A stretch of 64,000 nt of DNA from Peribacillus cavernae (GTDB lineage Bacteria; Bacillota; Bacilli; Bacillales; DSM-1321): contig NZ_RYZZ01000017.1 of assembly GCF_003989135.1 (NCBI RefSeq), forward strand, positions 1-64,000, written 5' to 3'. The notes below the pieces were generated by a model that was not told where the DNA came from, made no database searches, and saw only the letters and a program-made list of their open reading frames with translations. Below are positions 43,220-52,719 of the stretch, in pieces. Every line of letters starts with the position of its first letter. Positions within the stretch are counted from its first letter, which is position 1. The position numbers and the translations under genes are program-made.

Positions 43220-44566
43220 TTACTGTGTAACCCGTTTTCCAAGAAATACACCACGTTCTTCGAGAGTATCCTGTAGTTTTTTAATATCCAGTTCCGGCAT
43301 ATTGACATTGTGTTCTGCAGCAAGTGCTGCTGCTACACCCGCACTCTCACCCATTACCAAACAAGGTGCCATATTTCGAGTTGAACCATGGGCAAATGAC
43401 GTAGCTGAAATGCATCTACCTGCAACGATAATATTGTCTACATTTTTTGGAATCATGGCACGATACGGAATATCGAAAGCTCCATCGTCTCCAATTTCAT
43501 AAAAGGAAGCCTGTCCAGTATCAGGATCGTGAATATCAACAGGAAAGCAAATTTGACCAATCGTATCTTCGAATTTCCTTCCCACAGTAACATCTTCATC
43601 GCTAATTTCATAAAGTCCTTCGATTCTTCTTGTTTCCCTCACACCTGCAAATATAGAAGGAACAAAATACGCATTTCGAAACCCTGGCACATTTTCTTTT
43701 AAAAATTGACTAATTCGGTGTAGTTGCTTGGTTAATTCAACGGTAGCACGAGATAAAGATAGAGGATCCGTCCCATCAATCCCAATGACAGCAGAAGTAT
43801 TCACATTGATGTGATTCGGCCAAACCGTATTAAAAAACACTTTATGATCTTCATTTGGAAATATCTTTTTCTCACGAATAATGTCATTCCATTGGCTGAA
43901 TGCACCATTAAAATAAACAGGAAAAGGTTTTGGATAATCACTGCGAGTGGCCATTGCAGGCGTTGATACGGCAATGGAATCTGCAATTTCCTGATTGTTT
44001 GTTCCAAAACAACGAAGCACCATAGAAACCGGTTGCATTTTCCCGGTTTTACGATCTCCCTTTGTGTAATTTGCTCCTGCAGAGACTGCAACATCAGCAT
44101 CTCCACTGGCATCAATATATGATTTGGCCCTGATCTCTCGTATTCCTCCCTTTACAGCCGCCTTAACACCCGTGATTTTACCCCCTTTAACTTCGGTGCC
44201 AATTACATTTGCGCCGAATAAAACGGTGACATTCGCTTCATCTAATAGTTCCGTAGATACGATTCTAAACATTTCTCCATCGACCGGTGTGACTGAATGA
44301 ACAAAACTCCCATATGGAATGTGACCTACTGCCCCGCCAATTTTTTTCAGGCGATCCACTAATTCTTGGGCAATCCCAAATACCACTTGTCTGCCAAACT
44401 TCGTAATGTAATTATGAAGACAAAGTCCAGTAGTTGCATTTCCTCCAACAAACGTCTTTGACTCAAGAAGGATCGTTTTGGCACCGCTTCGTGCCGCTGC
44501 CGTGGCTGCAGCTACACCAGTCACACCCCCACCGACAACAAGAACATCACAATCAAAATCATTCAT
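43220..44566 (-). CDS. FAD-dependent oxidoreductase (FAD_oxidored family), copy A
   Basis: A 448-residue flavoprotein: dinucleotide motif DVLVVGGGVTGVAAATAAA at about 7-25, then VGGNATTGL, the second FAD segment YIDASGDADVA near 160, and a C-terminal VAGRCISATSFAHG plus GESAGVAAALA. This PF12831-type family holds uncharacterised flavoproteins. It is about three quarters identical by eye to the protein at 48.0-49.4 kb. The start is the ATG behind AAGGAGGAA; earlier in-frame codons lack a site. First gene of the unit with the GntR and Nramp-like genes. Confidence 0.85.
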   Translation of the reverse strand: MNDFDCDVLVVGGGVTGVAAATAAARSGAKTILLESKTFVGGNATTGLCLHNYITKFGRQVVFGIAQELVDRLKKIGGAVGHIPYGSFVHSVTPVDGEMFRIVSTELLDEANVTVLFGANVIGTEVKGGKITGVKAAVKGGIREIRAKSYIDASGDADVAVSAGANYTKGDRKTGKMQPVSMVLRCFGTNNQEIADSIAVSTPAMATRSDYPKPFPVYFNGAFSQWNDIIREKKIFPNEDHKVFFNTVWPNHINVNTSAVIGIDGTDPLSLSRATVELTKQLHRISQFLKENVPGFRNAYFVPSIFAGVRETRRIEGLYEISDEDVTVGRKFEDTIGQICFPVDIHDPDTGQASFYEIGDDGAFDIPYRAMIPKNVDNIIVAGRCISATSFAHGSTRNMAPCLVMGESAGVAAALAAEHNVNMPELDIKKLQDTLEERGVFLGKRVTQ

Positions 44567-44598
44567 AAGTACTTCCTCCTTTTCAGATAAACACAATC

Positions 44599-44625
44599 GT
44601 ATACTTGTATACATGTATAATATAC
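44599..44625. promoter_or_regulatory. GTATAC triple repeat, likely GntR operator
   Basis: GTATAC-TT-GTATAC-AT-GTATAA-TATAC: the hexamer recurs at 44599, 44607 and 44615, every eight bases, forming overlapping palindromes including TGTATACA. It lies 33-59 bases upstream of the flavoprotein start, where a repressor would block the promoter. The core resembles other FCD-GntR operators. Confidence 0.55.
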
Positions 44626-44677
44626 ATAATTATTTGTAAATTGTAAATATTTTTGTAACTTCTTTTTAATATCATGA

Positions 44678-45634
44678 TCATCGAATGGCAATAGGATTTA
44701 CAGGACTCGCAGTGCCCCCCACCAACTTTAAGGGACTTATTGCTAGGCAAAAGTCATAGCGTCCATCATCAGCACATGCAGCTGCAATGTCCTCAAGCCA
44801 CAACGTCTCTAATATCGAAACCCCTAAACGGGTAATCAGGTAGGGATGGAGAGGTTGAGTTGTACCCGTTTGGCTCGAATGGGTTTGCTCGCTTCCCAAT
44901 GTATCTGTCCCGTATACAGCTATCTGTTGTTCATAAAACCAGTGTGCCAATTCGTTCGTAAATGTGATACCTGGTTCATTAAGACCGTTTCTAAAATATT
45001 CATGGGATCCATTCTTTAGATAGTTAAGGTAAAAACCAGTTCGAATCAAAAGTATATCCCGCTTATCCAATGATACATTCTGATAAGCTGCGGTGTTTAT
45101 TAGGTCCTCAAAGGTAATCTCATCTCCTTCCGGAACCCACTCTACTCCTTTATAACGAGCGACATCCAAAAGAACAGAGCGTCCAACAATTCCTTTATTG
45201 CCAACATGATGGATGCTGTTTTTCGCCAAGCCCCCAGTGGTGGTTTCTGCATCATAACCGTTATATAGCTTCCCATCATACCACGCATGGCCAAGTGAAT
45301 CGACATGAGTGGTACTGTGTGTATACATATATATTAGGTCATCTGATAATTCGACTCCCCCACTGCCGGTGACCGCGTCTTTTTTGTTTGCTGCATACAT
45401 CCCCCTATCACTAACCATATGATGCTGCGGCGGCCTTCTTGTAAGCCCGATAAGATCACCACGGGGATCATTTATTGGTTGACCCAAAGTATAGATATTT
45501 CCTTCTTTAATTGTGGAGATTCCACGAAGTACTTCAGCGCTCCCAAGAAAGTTTACCGCGCCAACTTCGTCACTTTCTCCCCAGCGCCCCCAATTTTGGG
45601 GGGCTTTTTCTAGCAAATCTCGTATATTTTTCAT
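44678..45634 (-). CDS. Cyclase-family (kynurenine formamidase-like) hydrolase
   Basis: A 318-residue member of PF04199 (putative cyclase), long like isatin-hydrolase and plant-type relatives. The signature HxxTHxDxxxH is present as His106-STT-His110-V-Asp112-SLG-His116, which binds a catalytic metal. Family reactions hydrolyse amides, lactams or lactones of small acids. The start is set at the ATG ten bases after AAAGG; a TTG one codon earlier is possible. It lies between the SDR gene and flavoprotein A on the same strand and could open a ring or lactone in the pathway. Confidence 0.85.
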   Translation of the reverse strand: MKNIRDLLEKAPQNWGRWGESDEVGAVNFLGSAEVLRGISTIKEGNIYTLGQPINDPRGDLIGLTRRPPQHHMVSDRGMYAANKKDAVTGSGGVELSDDLIYMYTHSTTHVDSLGHAWYDGKLYNGYDAETTTGGLAKNSIHHVGNKGIVGRSVLLDVARYKGVEWVPEGDEITFEDLINTAAYQNVSLDKRDILLIRTGFYLNYLKNGSHEYFRNGLNEPGITFTNELAHWFYEQQIAVYGTDTLGSEQTHSSQTGTTQPLHPYLITRLGVSILETLWLEDIAAACADDGRYDFCLAISPLKLVGGTASPVNPIAIR

Positions 45635-45747
45635 CAACTGCACACCTTTCTTGATAGAGTTCTATACGGGGTAGTTGGTTCAGTTCGAATATCCTTGATC
45701 ATTTACTCAACATCCATATTAATCCTAATACTGTCTAATTTTCCTTT

Positions 45748-46524
45748 CTAATCAATATGCCAGCCGCCGTTCACATCAACGATTTCGCCGGTGATATACC
45801 CTGCAGCAGGGGAAGCCAAAAAGCAAATTGTGGCGGCAACTTCCTCCGCCGAACCTGATCTACCAGCAGGAATCTCCTTCATCAAGAGTGCGCGCCGCTC
45901 TCCAGCATCCCCTTCTGTGAATCCTCCAAAATCAGTTTCAATAAGCCCGGGAGAAACAGCATTGCAGGTTATTCCATACCCACCCATTTCACGTGCAACA
46001 TGCTTTGTCAACCCCATGACACCTGCCTTAGCAGCAGAGTAATGACAGCCATTTTGCACCCCGCCGCGCTCGCCTGAAATTGAAGACAGATTAATAATCC
46101 GGCCGTATTTCCGCTTCATCATTGCAGGAAGCACCTCCTGGGTAAAAACAAATGAGCTGGTTAGATCTGTTGCCAGAACTAACTCCCATTCTGACCGGCT
46201 AATATTGAGTATTGAATTGGGGCGTGTAATCCCTGCGTTATTGACAAGAATATCAATGTGGCCAAATTCATTTAATACTTGGTCCAGCGCCCTCTGAATT
46301 TCAACATCTTTTGTCACATCCAGAGTTATCGCTATAGCCTTTGATCCCTCGGCCCTAATTTGGGCAGCGACCTCTCCAACGATTGGATCCCGATCTATGG
46401 CAACAACGGATGCACCCAGCCTCCCGAAATGTAAAGCTGTTTCCCTCCCAATACCGCGTGTAGATCCCGCTCCAGTAACTACGGCAACCTGTTCTCCCCA
46501 ATCTTTATCCAATCTTGGAATCAT
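45748..46524 (-). CDS. SDR-family NAD(P)-dependent oxidoreductase
   Basis: A 258-residue classical short-chain dehydrogenase, FabG-like. Cofactor motif VVTGAGSTRGIGRE near residues 14-27 (with one extra residue), Asp at the end of strand two (VAIDRD) favouring NAD(H), NNAG near 91, catalytic Ser in LSSISGE and YSAAK near 160. The C-terminus ends VDVNGGWHID. It overlaps the MFS gene by 20 bases. Probably oxidises a hydroxyl group of the imported acid or sugar acid; substrate not readable from sequence. Confidence 0.9.
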   Translation of the reverse strand: MIPRLDKDWGEQVAVVTGAGSTRGIGRETALHFGRLGASVVAIDRDPIVGEVAAQIRAEGSKAIAITLDVTKDVEIQRALDQVLNEFGHIDILVNNAGITRPNSILNISRSEWELVLATDLTSSFVFTQEVLPAMMKRKYGRIINLSSISGERGGVQNGCHYSAAKAGVMGLTKHVAREMGGYGITCNAVSPGLIETDFGGFTEGDAGERRALLMKEIPAGRSGSAEEVAATICFLASPAAGYITGEIVDVNGGWHID

Positions 46525-47785
46525 TAGCTATTGCACCTCCGACACTCCGTTTTTTTATCACCCATTTCGGAATGTTTAACCCAACAAAGATTACAACGAG
46601 CAGCGACCAAAAGATTGTAAGAATCATAATGGCGTTGCCTAAACCGACAGCTTCCTTTAAGGCACTTCCCCAAACAGGTGAAAGTCCGCCTGCAATAGCA
46701 CCCACATTATACGCTACCCCTAATCCGGCGGATCTTACCTCCACATCAAAATGATCCGCTAAGTATTTCGGACACAACCCTGAAATACCCTGAATTGTGA
46801 ATAGCACCAAGAACATCAATATACCAAGCAGGGCAATCGATGTGTGACCAACCATAGTTGCCAGGACTACAAATACGAGGCCTACTAAAAACGTATATAC
46901 GAAGGTACGTCGGGTTCCAATCCGGTCAGCGACGAATCCCAAGGCGATATTTCCGAGCAACCCCCCGAAATTTGCAATAAACATAAGCTGGCTTACCGCC
47001 ACGGCGTCATAACCAATATCCTTAAAATAAGTGGGCATCAATCCTAAAAGTGGCCATTGTGAACCAAAAAAAGCAAACTCAAATATAGTCATGAGTAATA
47101 ATATCGGGAACCATTGGCGCGAAAACAGTTGGAAGAACGAAACGGACTTTCTAGTATTTCCCTTCTTCTGTCTGGCTTCCTCCCATTCACGGGATTCATC
47201 TACATTCCAACGCATATACAGGGTAATAAACGCAGGTAAAATTCCTACGAAAAACAAAGCTCGCCAGCCAAAGTTAGGCACAATAAGCCCGTAGAGAACA
47301 GACGCCAATAGCCCGCCTGCGGCCCATCCGGAACATAAAAAACCACTTGCCTTATTTCTTAGTTCCTTAGGCCAGCTTTCCAGCAGCAATGTTGTTCCCG
47401 CGGTGTACTCGCCCGCCATTCCGATACCCACCAATAACCTAAAGACGAACAAAGACCAGAAATCCCATGACAGACCACATAAAAATGTGGCGCCACTATA
47501 TATCAGAACCCCTATTATCATCGCCTTTTTCCGGCCTAATCGATCGGCAACACTTCCAATAACAGCTCCTCCCAGCCACCTGACTGCGAAAGTTGCAAGT
47601 ATTAACGTGCTGGCAGTAGTTAGACTTAAATCAAATTCTTTGGCAATATCCGTTAAAACATAGGTTATTATTATGAAATCCACGGCATCCAATGCCCATC
47701 CAAGCCAACAAGCGAAAAGCGTTTTCCATTGGTCCTTTGACACCTTGCGATACCACGGTTGTAAGGTAGTTTGATTATTCTCCAT
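46505..47785 (-). CDS. MFS transporter, AAHS/sugar-acid type
   Basis: A 426-residue, 12-helix major-facilitator protein. The first helix has GWALDAVDFIIITYVL, the acidic pattern typical of the aromatic-acid/sialic-acid proton symporter groups. The loop 2-3 signature reads GSVADRLGRKKAM and its repeat GFVADRIGTRRTF lies in the second half. It is followed with overlap by the SDR and then the cyclase gene, so it probably imports the acid processed by this cluster. ATG after GGAGG. Confidence 0.9.
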   Translation of the reverse strand: MENNQTTLQPWYRKVSKDQWKTLFACWLGWALDAVDFIIITYVLTDIAKEFDLSLTTASTLILATFAVRWLGGAVIGSVADRLGRKKAMIIGVLIYSGATFLCGLSWDFWSLFVFRLLVGIGMAGEYTAGTTLLLESWPKELRNKASGFLCSGWAAGGLLASVLYGLIVPNFGWRALFFVGILPAFITLYMRWNVDESREWEEARQKKGNTRKSVSFFQLFSRQWFPILLLMTIFEFAFFGSQWPLLGLMPTYFKDIGYDAVAVSQLMFIANFGGLLGNIALGFVADRIGTRRTFVYTFLVGLVFVVLATMVGHTSIALLGILMFLVLFTIQGISGLCPKYLADHFDVEVRSAGLGVAYNVGAIAGGLSPVWGSALKEAVGLGNAIMILTIFWSLLVVIFVGLNIPKWVIKKRSVGGAIANDSKIG

Positions 47786-47945
47786 CTATTAACGAACCTC
47801 CTATTCATAACATTTTAATTAAAGCAACTATATCTACCACCTTCTTACAATTTAAGAATAGTGACTATCTCTACTTGAAAGGGCTTACAATTTAGAAATA
47901 AACACATTTGCTTACAACATCTAACGACAAAGGAATCACTGAGGG

Positions 47946-48006
47946 TAACAGCGGCAATATCGTTGCTGGACATTCGAAACGGATTACCAACGATATGCCG
48001 CCATTA
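47946..48006 (-). other. Long imperfect hairpin between flavoprotein B and MFS genes
   Basis: TAACAGCGGCAATATCGTTG and CAACGATATGCCGCCATTA are inverted with one bulge and few mismatches, a stem of about 19 pairs around a 22-base loop. It starts about 18 bases after the flavoprotein-B stop. No T tract follows on either side, so it is more like an mRNA-stabilising or processing structure than a terminator. Confidence 0.55.
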
Positions 48007-48024
48007 CTTCATTATTAGGGCCCT

Positions 48025-49383
48025 TTAAGCATCTACAGTTTTTTTACCGCGATCCCCTAAAAATACTCCGTTTTCTTCAAGTTTATTCTGAAGCTTTTTC
48101 ATGTCTAATTCAGGCATGGTCACGTTTGATTGTGCAGCCATTGCCGCGGCTACACCGGCACTCTCGCCCATTACTAAGCATGGTGCCATATTCCGCGTAG
48201 CACCGAGAGCAAAGGATGTTGCCGATACACATCTGCCTGCAACCAGAATATTATCTAACCCTTTTGGAACTAATGCGCGATAAGGGATATCAAATGCCCC
48301 GTCATCGCCGATTTGGTAGAACTCCGGCTGCCCTGTGTCAACATTATGAATATCGACCGGGAATGAAATTTGTCCGATTGAATCTTCGAATTTCCGGCCT
48401 GCATTGATATCGTCTTCATTGATCTCGTATAACCCCTCAATTCTCCGCGTTTCTCTGACACCGGCAAATATAGATGGAATAAAATAAGCGTCTTGGAAGC
48501 CTGGTACATTTTCTTTTAAAAATTTGAATATTTTATAGACTTGCTGTGTCAATTCGACAGTGGCCCTTGATAGTGATAGAGGCTCTGTACCATCCACACC
48601 AACTACCGCGGAGGTATTCACATTGACCTGATTAGGCCAGACTGTATTGAAATATACCTGATGGTCTTTATTTGGGAATATTTTCTGCTCTTCGATGATA
48701 TCGTTCCATTGGCTAAATGACCCGTTAAAATAAACAGGGATAGGCTCAGGATGATCTGCCCTGGTTGCCATTGCCGGTTTGGAAACCGCGATGGAATCAA
48801 CGATCTCTTTATTATTTGTGCCGTAGCAGCGCAGCAGCATTGAAACTGGCTGCATTTTTCCGGTCTTGTCATCACCCATGCTGTATTTAGCCCCGGCAGA
48901 CACTGCAACATCGGCATCTCCGCTGGCATCAATAATGGTTTTAGCCCTGATAGTCCGGAGTCCGCCTTTTACAGCCACTTGTACTCCTTTTACGTGCCCG
49001 CCATCTGTTTCAGTGTCGATAAAATTAACACCATACAAAACGATTACCCCAGCTTCTGCTAAAAGCTCAGTTGATAGAACTCGGAACAGCTCCCCATCAA
49101 CAGGAGTTACAGAATGGACAAAACCACCATAAGGAATATGGCCTACAGCACCCCCCATTTTGATTAGCTTGTCAACCATTTCTTGGGCAATCCCGAATAC
49201 CACCTGACGGCCATTTTTAGTAATGTAATTATGCAAACATAGTCCTGTTGTCGCATTTCCACCAACGAAGGGTTTTGATTCCACAAGGATCGTTTTGGCC
49301 CCCGCTCTTGCTGCCGCAGTAGCTGCAGCCACCCCTGTTACACCGCCTCCAACGACTAACACATCACATTGCATTTCCTGCAT
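48025..49383 (-). CDS. FAD-dependent oxidoreductase (FAD_oxidored family), copy B
   Basis: A 452-residue paralogue of the flavoprotein at 43.2-44.6 kb, colinear along its whole length with no gaps of note. Dinucleotide motif DVLVVGGGVTGVAAA at 7-21, IDASGDADVA near 160, VAGRCVSATSFALG and GESAGVAAA near the end. Its start ATG has AGAGGAGG eight bases upstream. Downstream of pdxA2 after a 147-base gap with a weak cre-like element (49492-49505). The two copies differ mainly in surface positions, suggesting duplication and then specialisation or redundancy. Confidence 0.85.
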   Translation of the reverse strand: MQEMQCDVLVVGGGVTGVAAATAAARAGAKTILVESKPFVGGNATTGLCLHNYITKNGRQVVFGIAQEMVDKLIKMGGAVGHIPYGGFVHSVTPVDGELFRVLSTELLAEAGVIVLYGVNFIDTETDGGHVKGVQVAVKGGLRTIRAKTIIDASGDADVAVSAGAKYSMGDDKTGKMQPVSMLLRCYGTNNKEIVDSIAVSKPAMATRADHPEPIPVYFNGSFSQWNDIIEEQKIFPNKDHQVYFNTVWPNQVNVNTSAVVGVDGTEPLSLSRATVELTQQVYKIFKFLKENVPGFQDAYFIPSIFAGVRETRRIEGLYEINEDDINAGRKFEDSIGQISFPVDIHNVDTGQPEFYQIGDDGAFDIPYRALVPKGLDNILVAGRCVSATSFALGATRNMAPCLVMGESAGVAAAMAAQSNVTMPELDMKKLQNKLEENGVFLGDRGKKTVDA

Positions 49384-49530
49384 GATAATATCCTCCTCTT
49401 GAGTATTTGGATGATTAAAAATTTGACAAAAGCCACTATAAAACTAAAATGATTGTTTTATAGACTCTTTTAAAACCTGTTAAACATTCTTTTTAGACGC
49501 TTTCAAATCTCAGTTTGTTAATTCTTTTAG

Positions 49531-50553
49531 CTAAGCTTTTTGTGCAGCACGGAACTGTTTGGCATATTTAGCTGCAAGCTTGATGGCTTCTTCCATGCTG
49601 ACCGACGCGGCAATTCCTGTTCCGGCAATGTCAAATGCAGTGCCATGATCGACGGAGGTGCGAAGGAATGGTAACCCGTTGGTAATCGAAATGGTTCGTT
49701 CAAAATCTGTCATTTTAGCAGCAATATGTCCTTGGTCATGGTATAGGGAAAGAACAGCGTCATACTTTCCATGCAATGCCTGATGAAACACGGAATCGGC
49801 AGGTACTGGTCCAAAAGCATGAATACCATCTTTGCATGCATTCTTGACTCCAGGCTCAATTTCATCGACCTCTTCACGTCCGAATAATCCGTGTTCACCG
49901 CTGTGCGGGTTTAATCCGGCTACAGCGATTTTCGGATTATCAATCCCCAAGAGGTTTAAGGCTGCAGTACAGCGATGTAAATAATCATACACTCGCTTTG
50001 CGGTTATTTGTCCGATAGCGTCTTTTAAAGACAGATGTCTTGTGAGGAAAAAGATTCTTAGGGAGTGGACTTCGAACATGGTAAGTGGATCATCAACACC
50101 AGTAAGCCCGGCAAGCATTTCAGTATGCCCGATATATGGAACATTTGCCGCCTTTAACGATTCTTTATTGATTGGCGTGGTTGCAATCGCATCAACAATT
50201 CCAGCATTTGCAAATTCAATGGATGTCTTAATATAGTCAAAGGCAGCCTGCCCGCACATCGCCTGTACTTCCCCCACCTGTAATTTCTGAATATCTACAT
50301 TGTCTGAATGAATAATATCAATTGTTCCGTGTTGGTATTTTCCTTCAGAAGGATTTGCCACCGTATTCAAATATAAGTCTAATCCCGCAAAGCCGATAGC
50401 TTGGTTCATCACTTCCTTATTGCCAATCATAATTGGACGGCAAACTTCATAAATCTCGCCTTTGGACAGTGCTTTCACTGTGATTTCAGGTCCTATGCCT
50501 GCAGGATCCCCCATTGGGATTGCAATGATTGGTCTTTCGGAAGTTTCTGTCAT
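49531..50553 (-). CDS. pdxA2: PdxA2-type 4-phospho-acid-sugar dehydrogenase
   Basis: A 340-residue PdxA-family NAD-dependent dehydrogenase. Signature [11 protein letters not shown] at 14-24, GHTEMLAG near 140, [14 protein letters not shown] near 210 and the metal-site [10 protein letters not shown] near 267. True PdxA makes vitamin B6, but PdxA2 proteins next to DUF1537 kinases oxidise D-threonate or D-erythronate 4-phosphate with decarboxylation to dihydroxyacetone phosphate. Its 4-base overlap with a DUF1537 gene strongly favours the acid-sugar role here. Confidence 0.88.
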   Translation of the reverse strand: MTETSERPIIAIPMGDPAGIGPEITVKALSKGEIYEVCRPIMIGNKEVMNQAIGFAGLDLYLNTVANPSEGKYQHGTIDIIHSDNVDIQKLQVGEVQAMCGQAAFDYIKTSIEFANAGIVDAIATTPINKESLKAANVPYIGHTEMLAGLTGVDDPLTMFEVHSLRIFFLTRHLSLKDAIGQITAKRVYDYLHRCTAALNLLGIDNPKIAVAGLNPHSGEHGLFGREEVDEIEPGVKNACKDGIHAFGPVPADSVFHQALHGKYDAVLSLYHDQGHIAAKMTDFERTISITNGLPFLRTSVDHGTAFDIAGTGIAASVSMEEAIKLAAKYAKQFRAAQKA

Positions 50554-51869
50554 GATACATTCTCCTTTTTATTTAAAGATTTTGATAATTGATTTATTAA
50601 AAAACGAACACAAGTAGTAATGCCTCCTTCGTCGCCAACAAGTCCCCCCTTCGTTACAATAGACATCCCGTCAAGATACCCGCCAATAAATTGACCATAA
50701 GCTGCCAGCGGAATTACTTCATCGATTAGTTGGATGCCATGAGTCTTCCCTGTTGCACAAAGTGACGCGGTAACATCCCCTCCGCTTGAAAAACATCCAT
50801 TTATCGCAACCTCGCTTCCACGAATCACTTTTTGGCTGATGATCGCTAAACCATCAGTTATTCGTTTAGCCAGTGATGCTTCGGATGTGTTTTGCTTACC
50901 AGCAAGGGATTTTAAATCAAGTAAAGGCTGCTCTGGATGGTTTGTTGTTAAAACGATAACGCTTTCCCTTTTCAATCGATCCAAACCCTCAGATACTCTT
51001 TTATTTATCTCATTGTTCCTTGCTTCCATATCAGCACTTGCCAAAAGCAATGGATCAATATAAATCGGCTTTACACTCATTTTCTCGATAAGGTGATTAA
51101 TTTGCTTTTGCGTTAATGACGTGCAGCTGCCGATGATGACTAGTATTTTCGAATTATCGATAAGGCTGGCATACTTTCTTTTTGCATAAGCAAGAGTAAG
51201 CGGACCTGGATCTACAGGAACAAACACATGATGTAATTTCTCCATCGCGATTGCTACATGCTCAATTTGATCATCAGTAGCAGCATCGATGACAATAATC
51301 CTGTTGCCATTTTCAACAAATTCATTTAATCTTTGGGCAATTTTGTCTTCTCCTTTAAGTACATCATCCATACCGACATGGTCTATTTTTTTATCCGTCT
51401 GCTTCGATATGATCCATGGAACAAATGATTCGTTTAATGGACATTGAGGATCTTTTGCTACTTCCGTCTCTTGTACAGGAAGACCGTTGACAAGCAAGTA
51501 TCCTCCGACGGTTGTCCGGCCGGAAGCAGGAAATGACGGCATCACTACAGCTACAGAATCACCCCCAATAGTATCTAGAACAGCGTCAATTTCGCTTCCG
51601 ATATTCCCTCTAATAGTGCTGTCGATCCGTTTGCAAAAGAGCTGCACACCCTGATTAAGCATGAGCGATGCCGCTTCCCCCACCCTTCTATAGGCAAGGT
51701 CCTTACGAAGATAACGGCTGTCTGTATCAATGCATACAGCATCATAATTAAAAGACTTTATACCAGACAAACCTTGAAGGATAGTGGCTGTTGAAAACCC
51801 ACTTTTCGTCAGAAGAACTCCTGTTCCATTTGCTCCAGTTAAGTCATCTGCAATCACAGCGATTTTCAT
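50550..51869 (-). CDS. DUF1537-family four-carbon acid sugar kinase
   Basis: A 439-residue kinase of the DUF1537 family (SBD_N and NBD_C domains). The N-terminal [12 protein letters not shown] (6-17) binds the acid sugar, with DTDSRYL near 50 and [10 protein letters not shown] near 82. The C-terminal nucleotide domain has [16 protein letters not shown] near 380. DtnK, DenK and OtnK of this family phosphorylate threonate, erythronate or 3-oxo-tetronate at O4. Pairing with PdxA2 suggests threonate or erythronate. Overlaps both neighbours by 4 bases. Confidence 0.9.
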   Translation of the reverse strand: MKIAVIADDLTGANGTGVLLTKSGFSTATILQGLSGIKSFNYDAVCIDTDSRYLRKDLAYRRVGEAASLMLNQGVQLFCKRIDSTIRGNIGSEIDAVLDTIGGDSVAVVMPSFPASGRTTVGGYLLVNGLPVQETEVAKDPQCPLNESFVPWIISKQTDKKIDHVGMDDVLKGEDKIAQRLNEFVENGNRIIVIDAATDDQIEHVAIAMEKLHHVFVPVDPGPLTLAYAKRKYASLIDNSKILVIIGSCTSLTQKQINHLIEKMSVKPIYIDPLLLASADMEARNNEINKRVSEGLDRLKRESVIVLTTNHPEQPLLDLKSLAGKQNTSEASLAKRITDGLAIISQKVIRGSEVAINGCFSSGGDVTASLCATGKTHGIQLIDEVIPLAAYGQFIGGYLDGMSIVTKGGLVGDEGGITTCVRFLINQLSKSLNKKENVS

Positions 51870-52645
51870 ATAGCCTCTTCCCCTCCTTCCTCTACGATCT
51901 GTATTTTTACATATTCATTAAATAGCTTTTCATCTGTATCCGAAAGCTCAGAGTCGGTAATGATCGCTTCGACTGACTGAAGCGGACAAACTTGAGAAAA
52001 GGAGCATTTATTAAACTTACTAGAGTCCGCCGCTACCCATGTTTTTGATGCGGATTCTATCATCATTTGTTTGATCAATGCTTTTTCCATAGTGGGAGCC
52101 GATAAACCGGCTCGCAAGTCGATAGCATGAGTCCCCAGGAAGAGAATATCCACTCTAATTTGTTTGAGGATTGATTGTGCATGGGGTCCAAACATAGCTC
52201 CAACTCCTTTCTGAAGCGACCCTCCTGTACAAATAACTTGAGAAGGACAGTCCAGCAGTTCGGCGGCTATTTTAAGATCATTGGTAACAATGGTTAAATC
52301 ATCTCGCATTTTTATTTCTTTAGCGATCTCCAGGGTTGTTGTTCCAGAATCAAGGATAATGTTTGAATTCGTTGGAATTAATGTCGCAGCATATCGCGCG
52401 ATTGAGCGTTTTTGTTCAGTTTTGGTAACTGATTTATCTATATAAGGCGTTTCTGCTATCAAGACATTTGCGGGTAACGCGCCCCCATGAGTTCTTACAA
52501 TTTTTCCTTCTTTCTCCAAATGGTTAAGATCTCTTCGTATTGTCATGCTTGAAACATTTAACCTATCAACTAACTCTTCAATTTCGACTTTTCCGTCTTT
52601 TTCTATCTGTTTTAGAATTTGAAGTTTTCTTTCTAAAGGTAACAT
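51866..52645 (-). CDS. DeoR-family transcriptional regulator
   Basis: A 259-residue DeoR regulator: N-terminal helix-turn-helix (KVEIEELVDRLNVSSMTIRRD, split around residues 19-38) followed by the DeoR sensor domain with ILDSGTTTLEIA near 97 and IVTNDL, the sugar-phosphate isomerase-like fold that binds phosphorylated intermediates. First gene of the deoR-kinase-pdxA2 operon, with ATGA overlaps. Three ten-base direct repeats upstream are probable operators. A phosphorylated acid sugar is the likely inducer. Confidence 0.9.
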   Translation of the reverse strand: MLPLERKLQILKQIEKDGKVEIEELVDRLNVSSMTIRRDLNHLEKEGKIVRTHGGALPANVLIAETPYIDKSVTKTEQKRSIARYAATLIPTNSNIILDSGTTTLEIAKEIKMRDDLTIVTNDLKIAAELLDCPSQVICTGGSLQKGVGAMFGPHAQSILKQIRVDILFLGTHAIDLRAGLSAPTMEKALIKQMMIESASKTWVAADSSKFNKCSFSQVCPLQSVEAIITDSELSDTDEKLFNEYVKIQIVEEGGEEAI

Positions 52646-52668
52646 AAATTTTCACCCTTTAAGTTTTC

Positions 52669-52698
52669 TTATGTTCTATTATGTTGTTTTCTGTTCAA
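52669..52698. promoter_or_regulatory. Three decameric direct repeats, likely DeoR operator
   Basis: TTATGTTCTA, TTATGTTGTT and TTCTGTTCAA follow each other without gaps at 52669, 52679 and 52689, sharing TT-N-TGTT. DeoR regulators commonly bind direct repeats spaced by about one helical turn. The array lies 24-53 bases upstream of the DeoR gene start. Confidence 0.5.
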
Positions 52699-52719
52699 TA
52701 TTTCAAGAACTTTTTATAA

